Of a stretch of DNA of 12,064 nucleotides, positions 6,832 through 12,064 are shown one piece after another (position 1 is the first letter of the stretch; each line of letters begins with the position of its first letter). Source of the stretch: an uncultured Alistipes sp. (GTDB lineage: Bacteria; Bacteroidota; Bacteroidia; Bacteroidales; Rikenellaceae); assembly GCA_900546005.1 (NCBI GenBank), contig URBJ01000070.1, forward strand, positions 1 to 12,064, read 5' to 3'. The translations under genes and the position numbers were made by a program. The notes under the pieces are model-generated. The model had not been told where the DNA came from. It saw nothing but the letters and a program-made list of their open reading frames with translations, and did not search any database.

Positions 6832-8001
6832 ATGGCAAAGAGAGATTACTACGAAGTACTCGGTGTGGACAAAAACGCCAGTGCCGATGAGATCAAAAAG
6901 GCTTATCGGAAGGCCGCACTGAAGTACCACCCAGACAAAAATCCGGGAGATAAAGAGGCAGAAGAGAAGTTCAAGGAGGCGGCCGAAGCATACGATGTCC
7001 TGAGCAATCCGGACAAAAAGGCCCGTTACGACCAGTTCGGTCATGAGGGAATGAACGCCGGAGGTTTCGGAGGCAGCGGCGGAGGATTCAGCAGCGGCGG
7101 CTTCACGATGGAGGATATTTTCAGCAACTTCGGAGATATATTCGGTGGACACTTCGGGGGCAATTTCAGTGGCTTCCGGGGTGGCAACAGCAGCGGTCGT
7201 GCTCGGGTCAATCGGGGCTCGGATCTGCGAATAAAAGTCAAACTGACGCTGAAAGAGATCGTCAACGGAACAACCAAAAAGCTGAAGATCAACAAGCAAA
7301 TTGCCTGCGATCAGTGCGGCGGAACCGGTGCGAAAGACAAAAACTCCTATACGACCTGTTCGATGTGTCACGGATCGGGATATGTCACCCAAGTGGTGAA
7401 CACGTTCTTCGGACGGACTCAGACTACACAGTCGTGTCCGACCTGTCACGGAGAAGGGAAGGTCATCACTTCGCCTTGTCCGAAGTGCCACGGAGAGGGT
7501 ACCGTTCGTGGAGAAGAGGTGATCGAGATCCGAATTCCGGCCGGAGTGGGCGAGGGCATGCAACTTACCGTTAGCGGTAAGGGTAATGCCGCGCGTCACG
7601 GAGGTATCAACGGTGACCTGCTCGTGCTGATCGAAGAGGAACCCGACAAGGACTTGGTTCGGGATGGAAACGATCTGATATACAACTTGAATATTACGAT
7701 TCCGCAAGCCGTCTTGGGCGCTTCGGTGGAGATTCCGACCGTAGATGCAAAAGCAAAGATCAAGATCGAGCCCGGTACACAAGCCGGAAAGGTTCTGCGT
7801 CTGCGGGGCAAGGGAATTCCCGAAGTCAACGGACACGGCCGCGGCGACCTGTTAGTTGTCGTCAACATTCACGTGCCTACGTCGGTGAATGCTACGGAAA
7901 AACAGTTGCTCGAACAGCTGGCCGGAAGCGAACACTTCAAACAAGCCGCACAGAGTCGGGATGCCAATATTTTTGATCGGATGCGCAGCTTCTTCCGTTA
8001 A
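6832..8001 (+). CDS. dnaJ: DnaJ (Hsp40) chaperone
   Basis: DnaJ delivers unfolded proteins to DnaK and stimulates its ATPase. The 389 residues show the full type I layout. The J domain is 5-70, with the HPD motif at 33-35. A Gly/Phe-rich linker runs from about 76 to 118. The zinc domain carries four CxxCxGxG motifs at 159-166, 176-183, 202-209 and 216-223, with all eight cysteines present. The C-terminal substrate-binding domains follow, including [11 protein letters not shown] and GDLLV. Length and residues are typical, with no sign of damage. It starts four bases after the grpE stop and is followed by mutL after 23 bases. dnaK is not in the window. Confidence 0.97.
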   Translation: MAKRDYYEVLGVDKNASADEIKKAYRKAALKYHPDKNPGDKEAEEKFKEAAEAYDVLSNPDKKARYDQFGHEGMNAGGFGGSGGGFSSGGFTMEDIFSNFGDIFGGHFGGNFSGFRGGNSSGRARVNRGSDLRIKVKLTLKEIVNGTTKKLKINKQIACDQCGGTGAKDKNSYTTCSMCHGSGYVTQVVNTFFGRTQTTQSCPTCHGEGKVITSPCPKCHGEGTVRGEEVIEIRIPAGVGEGMQLTVSGKGNAARHGGINGDLLVLIEEEPDKDLVRDGNDLIYNLNITIPQAVLGASVEIPTVDAKAKIKIEPGTQAGKVLRLRGKGIPEVNGHGRGDLLVVVNIHVPTSVNATEKQLLEQLAGSEHFKQAAQSRDANIFDRMRSFFR

Positions 8002-8024
8002 TCGATAGACAGAGGAGAGAGCAG

Positions 8025-9932
8025 ATGGAATTGGATCGTATCAGCATACTGCCCGACAGAGTTGCCAACCAGATTGCCGCCGGTGAGGTCGTTGAACGTC
8101 CTGCATCGGTTGTCAAGGAGCTGATGGAGAATGCGGTCGATGCGGGAAGCCATTCGATTACGGTGAACTATCGAGATGGGGGTAAAACCCTGATTCAGGT
8201 AGCGGATGACGGTTGCGGCATGAGCGAAACGGATGCCCGCTTGGCGTTTGAACGTCATGCCACGTCGAAAATCCGCTCGTTGGACGATATCTATCACCTC
8301 GCCTCGTTCGGTTTCCGGGGCGAAGCCTTGCCTTCGATCGCGTCGATCGCAGAGGTCGAGGTGCGGACCCGTATGCACGATCAGGAGCTGGGAACCCAAG
8401 TCTCCATAAACGGCGGACGCTTCCTCTCTCAAGAGCCCGTACAGACGCTGTTTGGAACGCAATTCTTGGTTAAGAATCTGTTCTACAACACGCCTGCACG
8501 AAGGAATTTTTTGAAGGAGACCTCTACCGAGAGCAAGCGGATTCGCGACGAATTTCTCCGGGTTGCGTTATGTAATCCGGATATTTCGTTTTCGCTCTAC
8601 GACAACGACGTACTGATTGCCAATCTTCCGGCAACGAATCTGCGCCAGCGGATCGTTTCGGCTATCGGCGGGAAAAAGATCGCCCAGAACCTGTTGGAGG
8701 TATCGGTCGACACATCGCTCGTCCGCATCGAAGGATTCGTCGGACAACCGAACTACGCGAAGAAAAACAATCCGGAACAATATCTGTTCGTAAACGGACG
8801 CTTTTTCCGGTCGAACTATCTGCGGAAAGCGATTCTTCAGGCATACGAGAAATTGATCGCCCCCGAGACACAACCCTCCTATTTTCTCTATTTGACGGTC
8901 GACCCCGAACGGATCGACGTCAACGTACATCCGCAGAAAACGGAGGTGAAGTTCGAGAACGAGAGTGTAATATGGCAATTCATCAACGCTGCGGTACGGG
9001 AGACCTTAGGTAAACAGGGGGTCGTTCCGTTGATGGATTTCGATATGGATCAGTCGATCGACATTCCCGTTTATCGGGACAACGGCAATTTCCGGATTCC
9101 CGATCCCGATTACCGACCCGACTTCAATCCTTTCGAAGAGGAAGAACGCAGCTTCAACCCGTCCAAAAGCAGCGAATGGGCTCCGGGCTCGCACAAGCAA
9201 TCGTCGGCCCCACAATATTGGGAACGGCTGTACGAAATACCGACCGAAAAGATCATCGATCCCGAATCGGTCCATACACCTGACGATTTCGATGAGTTCG
9301 ACAGCTCGGTCAAAGAGTTTATCGACGGCGACGAAGAGCCTGTCCAGAGCCGCATCGAATGGAACGACGAAAACACACTTCATCGAACATTCGTACCGTT
9401 CGGCGAACGTTATTGCGCCGTACCGGTAGAACAGGGGCTCGCTCTGATCGATTTGCGAAGAGCCCGTGAACAGGTGCTGTACGAGCAGTACCTGCGGATG
9501 ATGCATAATGGTTCGTCGGCAAGCCAACAGATGCTCTTCCCCGAACATGTCGATTTGAGCCGCGAGGAAGCCACGGCGTTACGGGAGATCCTTCCGGAAC
9601 TCGAGGCGACCGGATTCGAATTGACGATTGAAGAGACGGGGGCCAATATATCCGGCATACCGGGTACACTCTCTGCCGGCTCGTTGGAAAAGACCTTGCA
9701 CGAACTGACCGACACGTACCTCGAAACAGGAAAACTGCCGCTACAACAGCAACAGGAACGAATGGCTGCGGTCATGGCCCGTAACGGAGCTTTTGCCGCA
9801 ACCGATGAGAAGAGCATCCGGCAATTGCTGAACGAACTGTCCGAATGCGACAACTGTAACTACACACCGAACGGGAAACCGATTTCGATCCTTCTGTCCG
9901 AAGACGAAATCAATCGACGTTTCAATCCATAA
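8025..9932 (+). CDS. mutL: DNA mismatch repair protein MutL
   Basis: MutL links MutS mismatch recognition to strand removal. The 635 residues begin with a complete GHKL ATPase: IAAGEVVERPASVVKELMENAVDAG (17-41, base E35, Mg ligand N36), DDGCGM (61-66) and FGFRGEALPSI (95-105). NVHPQKTEVKF (300-310) marks the end of the N-terminal domain. An acidic variable linker (about 335-450) leads to the dimerisation domain. At the place of the endonuclease motif DQHAxxE, the sequence is DLRRARE (476-482), keeping the aspartate and glutamate but losing Gln and His. A late TPNGKP (614-619) stands where the CPHGRP-type metal motif is expected. Nicking activity is therefore doubtful. The start is supported by the ribosome binding site GAGGAGAG (8012-8019). 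It sits between dnaJ and the rhomboid gene, in the same direction with short gaps. Confidence 0.96.
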   Translation: MELDRISILPDRVANQIAAGEVVERPASVVKELMENAVDAGSHSITVNYRDGGKTLIQVADDGCGMSETDARLAFERHATSKIRSLDDIYHLASFGFRGEALPSIASIAEVEVRTRMHDQELGTQVSINGGRFLSQEPVQTLFGTQFLVKNLFYNTPARRNFLKETSTESKRIRDEFLRVALCNPDISFSLYDNDVLIANLPATNLRQRIVSAIGGKKIAQNLLEVSVDTSLVRIEGFVGQPNYAKKNNPEQYLFVNGRFFRSNYLRKAILQAYEKLIAPETQPSYFLYLTVDPERIDVNVHPQKTEVKFENESVIWQFINAAVRETLGKQGVVPLMDFDMDQSIDIPVYRDNGNFRIPDPDYRPDFNPFEEEERSFNPSKSSEWAPGSHKQSSAPQYWERLYEIPTEKIIDPESVHTPDDFDEFDSSVKEFIDGDEEPVQSRIEWNDENTLHRTFVPFGERYCAVPVEQGLALIDLRRAREQVLYEQYLRMMHNGSSASQQMLFPEHVDLSREEATALREILPELEATGFELTIEETGANISGIPGTLSAGSLEKTLHELTDTYLETGKLPLQQQQERMAAVMARNGAFAATDEKSIRQLLNELSECDNCNYTPNGKPISILLSEDEINRRFNP

Positions 9933-9959
9933 AACACACTTCTAACACACGAACAAGAG

Positions 9960-10628
9960 ATGAGATTTCAAGGAGCATTTTCAACACCCCCTGTGGTCCA
10001 AAACATAATTATTCTGAACATCCTGTTTTTTATGGCGGAGGCGATTCTTCCCGCCCGCATCGGGGATTGGATGTTCACGCATCTCGGACTCTACTTCTGG
10101 GAGAGCGGAAACTTCCACCTACATCAGTTGGTAACCCACATGTTCATGCACGCCAATCTGACCCATCTGTTCATGAACATGTTTGCCCTCTGGATGTTTG
10201 GCCGCACGTTGGAATACGAATTGGGCAGCAAGCGTTTTCTGATCTACTATATGGTGACCGGAGTAGGAGCGGCCCTGATTCAGTTAGGTGTCACATGGAT
10301 TCAGGTCGATTCGATGAGCAGCGCCGCTTTCGTGGATCAGGCAAAACTGCAGAGTCTCATCTACGCTCCCATGATCGGAGCTTCGGGAGCCGTTTTCGGG
10401 GTCCTGCTGGCTTTCGGTATGATGCACCCCAATGCCATATTGATGCTGCTGTTTCCCCCGATCCCGATCAAGGCAAAGTATCTCGTTATCGGGTACGGTG
10501 TGCTCGAACTCTTCTTGGGAACGACCGGATTACAAAGCGGAGTCGCCCATTTTGCCCATCTGGGAGGTATGTTGTGGGGATTCTTCCTGCTCCGATACTG
10601 GAAGAAAAAGGGCGAAATTTACTATTGA
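9960..10628 (+). CDS. Rhomboid family intramembrane serine protease
   Basis: Rhomboids cut membrane proteins within or near the lipid bilayer. The 222-residue protein has about six membrane segments. The active site appears complete: S142 in GASGAVFG (140-147) and H200 in AHFAHLGG (196-203). H69 and N73 in HANLTHLFMNMF (64-75) match the conserved His-Asn oxyanion region. A long hydrophilic loop (about 117-135) lies between the third and fourth segments. The C-terminus is basic (RYWKKKGE), fitting a cytoplasmic end. The substrate is unknown. It starts 27 bases after mutL and runs into the EEP gene with a gap of 15 or 27 bases. This mutL-rhomboid-EEP order fits what I know of Bacteroidetes genomes, though I could not compare here. 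Confidence 0.94.
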   Translation: MRFQGAFSTPPVVQNIIILNILFFMAEAILPARIGDWMFTHLGLYFWESGNFHLHQLVTHMFMHANLTHLFMNMFALWMFGRTLEYELGSKRFLIYYMVTGVGAALIQLGVTWIQVDSMSSAAFVDQAKLQSLIYAPMIGASGAVFGVLLAFGMMHPNAILMLLFPPIPIKAKYLVIGYGVLELFLGTTGLQSGVAHFAHLGGMLWGFFLLRYWKKKGEIYY

Positions 10629-10655
10629 TCGTTAACGGAATAAGTGACACGACGG

Positions 10656-11786
10656 ATGGACTCGGAGAATCGAAAAATCGGAATGGGCCGAATAGCATGG
10701 AGCATGGTCGATATTGTAGTTTTTGTGGTATCGATCGTTGTCGCCGTACTCCTGCTGATGGCCTATATCGCTCCGCACATCAATCCGAATCGATCGCTAT
10801 GGTTCGCCTATATCGGTTTGGGAGCTCCGTTTCTGTACATCGCCAATCTGGTTCTGTTCCTGTTTTGGGCGGTCCGCTGGCGCAAAACCGCTATCGGACT
10901 CGGAATCGTCGCCCTATTGGGTATAGGACATGTCACCAAGTTCTTCAAACCTCCGATCGAAAAGGTCTACGAACATACCCGTACACCGGGATCCATTCGA
11001 ATTTTGAGTTATAACGTCGAAGGCTTTTTCGGCCGCGATTCGCTCGGAGAGAGAGACAATCAACTCGACGAAATCGCCGCATTCATCCGAGAGATCGATC
11101 CCGACATCATCTGCCTGCAGGAGTTCGAATTGAACAAAGTCAATCCCCGCATCCGGGTCGACTCGCTACTCGGAGCGTGGACTCACAACGCCTTTTTCTT
11201 CACGGCCGGGGACGGAGATCCCTCGGGGCGAGGTCTGGCCATTTACAGCAAGTATCGGGTTTTCAAAAGGGGAGGAATTCACTATCCCGAATCCAATAAC
11301 GCCTCGATGTGGGCCGACATTGCGATTCATCGGGATACCCTCCGCATATACAACAATCACCTGCAAACCACACAGGTCAACGAACAAGACAAAGCCTATT
11401 GGGGGACCGGACAGGTTCTTTCCGATTCGACCCGAGAGGAGCGTTTCCGAGATATTCTGGGCAAATTGGGCCGCAATTTCAAGGTGCGGGCCGATCAGGT
11501 GGACTCCGTTTCACAGATTATCCATGACGGGACTCCTCGTGTCGTCGTTTGCGGAGACTTCAACGACACCCCCATGTCATACACCTACCGAAAAATGCGG
11601 GGAAACTTCGACGATGCCTTTTGCGAAAAGGGGCGCGGGGTAATCGCCACATATCGGGGGCTACTCGGTGTCTTCCGAATCGACTACCTGTTTCTCTCTG
11701 ACGATCTGGTGACGCTGCACTACAATGCGGAACAGATCCGTTGGAGTGACCACAATCCGGTCGTGGTCGATCTGAAATTCCGGTAA
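10656..11786 (+). CDS. Membrane-anchored endonuclease/exonuclease/phosphatase family protein
   Basis: This is a hydrolase of the EEP superfamily (DNase I, exonuclease III, inositol phosphatases), which cuts phosphodiester or phosphomonoester bonds with Mg2+. From the ATG at 10656 it has 376 residues. About three membrane segments (17-39, 50-73, 76-92) come first, then the catalytic domain. All key motifs are present: LSYNVEGF (N120), CLQEFE (metal ligand E156), YNNHLQT (H235), CGDFNDTP (D301, N303), RIDYLF (D343) and WSDHNPVVVDL (D365, H366). A GTG at 10644 could add four residues; the ATG is preferred as the first standard start. Substrates could be nucleic acid or lipid head groups; the fold does not decide. 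The domain probably faces the periplasm, which is inference from topology. It is the last gene of the rightward run. Confidence 0.92.
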   Translation: MDSENRKIGMGRIAWSMVDIVVFVVSIVVAVLLLMAYIAPHINPNRSLWFAYIGLGAPFLYIANLVLFLFWAVRWRKTAIGLGIVALLGIGHVTKFFKPPIEKVYEHTRTPGSIRILSYNVEGFFGRDSLGERDNQLDEIAAFIREIDPDIICLQEFELNKVNPRIRVDSLLGAWTHNAFFFTAGDGDPSGRGLAIYSKYRVFKRGGIHYPESNNASMWADIAIHRDTLRIYNNHLQTTQVNEQDKAYWGTGQVLSDSTREERFRDILGKLGRNFKVRADQVDSVSQIIHDGTPRVVVCGDFNDTPMSYTYRKMRGNFDDAFCEKGRGVIATYRGLLGVFRIDYLFLSDDLVTLHYNAEQIRWSDHNPVVVDLKFR

Positions 11787-11863
11787 TAATCCGCACCTGC
11801 TGCATGCACGCTTCATGCGTTTGGATTCGTCCGAAACACACTCTTCCCGGCTGTCGAGCGACG

Positions 11864-11908
11864 CAAAAAAACTAAAGAGTCCTCGCGATAGGGGTGCGCG
11901 AGGACTCT
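11864..11908 (-). terminator. Strong leftward intrinsic terminator
   Basis: A perfect 12-bp GC-rich inverted repeat (AGAGTCCTCGCG at 11876-11887, CGCGAGGACTCT at 11897-11908) has a 9-base loop. Read leftward, it is followed by TTTAGTTTTTTT, a good U-run. On the plus strand it is followed by CTCACTTTACTT, so it would terminate the rightward operon only weakly. It therefore mainly ends a leftward transcript that starts at or right of about 11961. Confidence 0.85.
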
Positions 11909-11961
11909 CTCACTTTACTTGTTGGCTTACAAAAAATGGGGATCGAAACCTTGTTTGTTTC
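11864..11961 (-). ncRNA. Possible small RNA of about 95 nt
   Basis: A promoter-like pair at 11967-11997 and the strong terminator at 11864-11908 bracket about 95 bases on the minus strand with no ATG-started open frame. The transcript would begin with an A-rich, unstructured segment and end in the 12-bp hairpin, a common small-RNA layout. It could instead be the 3' part of a longer leftward transcript that starts beyond the window. No known RNA family was recognised. Confidence 0.3.
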
Positions 11962-11966
11962 TGATG

Positions 11967-11997
11967 CAAAGATGCAGCGAAATCCCCGCGCCGACAA
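11967..11997 (-). promoter_or_regulatory. Possible promoter for a leftward small RNA
   Basis: On the minus strand, TTG (11995-11997) is followed after 20 bases by CATCTTTG (11967-11974), one mismatch from the -7 TAnnTTTG element. The spacing fits the Bacteroidetes pattern. The downstream sequence CATCAGAAACAAACAAG is A-rich, as is common just after start sites in this group. Confidence 0.45.
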
Positions 11998-12016
11998 TAC
12001 CGAATTGTTGTGAAAA

Positions 12017-12064
12017 ACAGGTCTCCCGACTCACTGTTTTTTGGGAGGTTGCGGTGTTCCCTCC
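12017..12064 (-). promoter_or_regulatory. Possible 3' end of a cobalamin riboswitch (partial)
   Basis: Read leftward from the window edge, GTGAGTCGGGAGACCTG (12018-12034) resembles the conserved 3' end of cobalamin riboswitches, which usually reads AGTCAGGAGACCTGCC. The small hairpin CGGG-AGA-CCTG is kept. About 30 bases upstream lies GGGAA, where the family has GGGAAGG. The 5' two thirds, including the B12 box, would lie outside the window. A competing 8-bp hairpin (AAAAACAG/CTGTTTTT, 12013-12020 and 12034-12041) weakens the case. If real, the leader points into a stretch without a gene. Confidence 0.4.

Noticed and set aside
6781..7836. A 351-codon open frame antisense to dnaJ
   Set aside because: It mirrors the DnaJ codons; cysteine and serine runs reflect the Gly/Phe-rich and zinc regions. 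No independent start signal was seen.
11796..11825. Short repeat GCATG/CATGC after the EEP gene as a rightward terminator
   Set aside because: Only a 4-5 bp stem and no proper T-run.

Overview
The window looks like a Bacteroidales chromosome segment. Four sites match the Bacteroidetes promoter pattern (TTG or TTTG near -33, TAnnTTTG near -7). The gene set also fits that order: GrpE-DnaJ, MutL with a Bacteroidetes-type tail, a rhomboid protease and a membrane-anchored endonuclease/exonuclease/phosphatase (EEP) protein. The genus cannot be fixed from the sequence alone.

Left part (1-1135) is accessory DNA: the C-terminal tail of a probable IS5-type transposase, a non-coding stretch with a small hairpin and a plausible promoter, and two small rightward genes of unknown function (483-674 and 758-931). 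It ends at a leftward tRNA-Pro(GGG) gene (1136-1210) that has its own promoter and terminator. The tRNA 3' end faces the accessory DNA, as at many integration boundaries.

Middle part (1283-6003) is four leftward genes, in transcription order: yccF, a small lipoprotein, an iron-dependent NADPH-type alcohol/aldehyde reductase, and a 750-residue glycyl radical enzyme (GRE). The reductase-GRE pair suggests a pathway in which a radical dehydratase or lyase makes an aldehyde that the reductase then reduces. The GRE is unusual: it has an N-terminal export-like leader resembling a degenerate Tat signal, a GCWEA active-site motif instead of the common GCVEP, and no activating radical-SAM enzyme nearby. 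A perfect 18-bp inverted repeat separates the two genes.

Right part (6237-11786) is a tight rightward run, probably one operon: grpE, dnaJ, mutL, rhomboid, EEP. It carries the DnaK cochaperones, mismatch repair and two membrane-associated enzymes. MutL keeps its ATPase motifs but has a changed endonuclease motif. The last 280 bases hold no gene. They contain a leftward terminator, a possible leftward small RNA with its own promoter, and, at the very edge, what looks like the 3' end of a leftward cobalamin riboswitch with no obvious target in the window.
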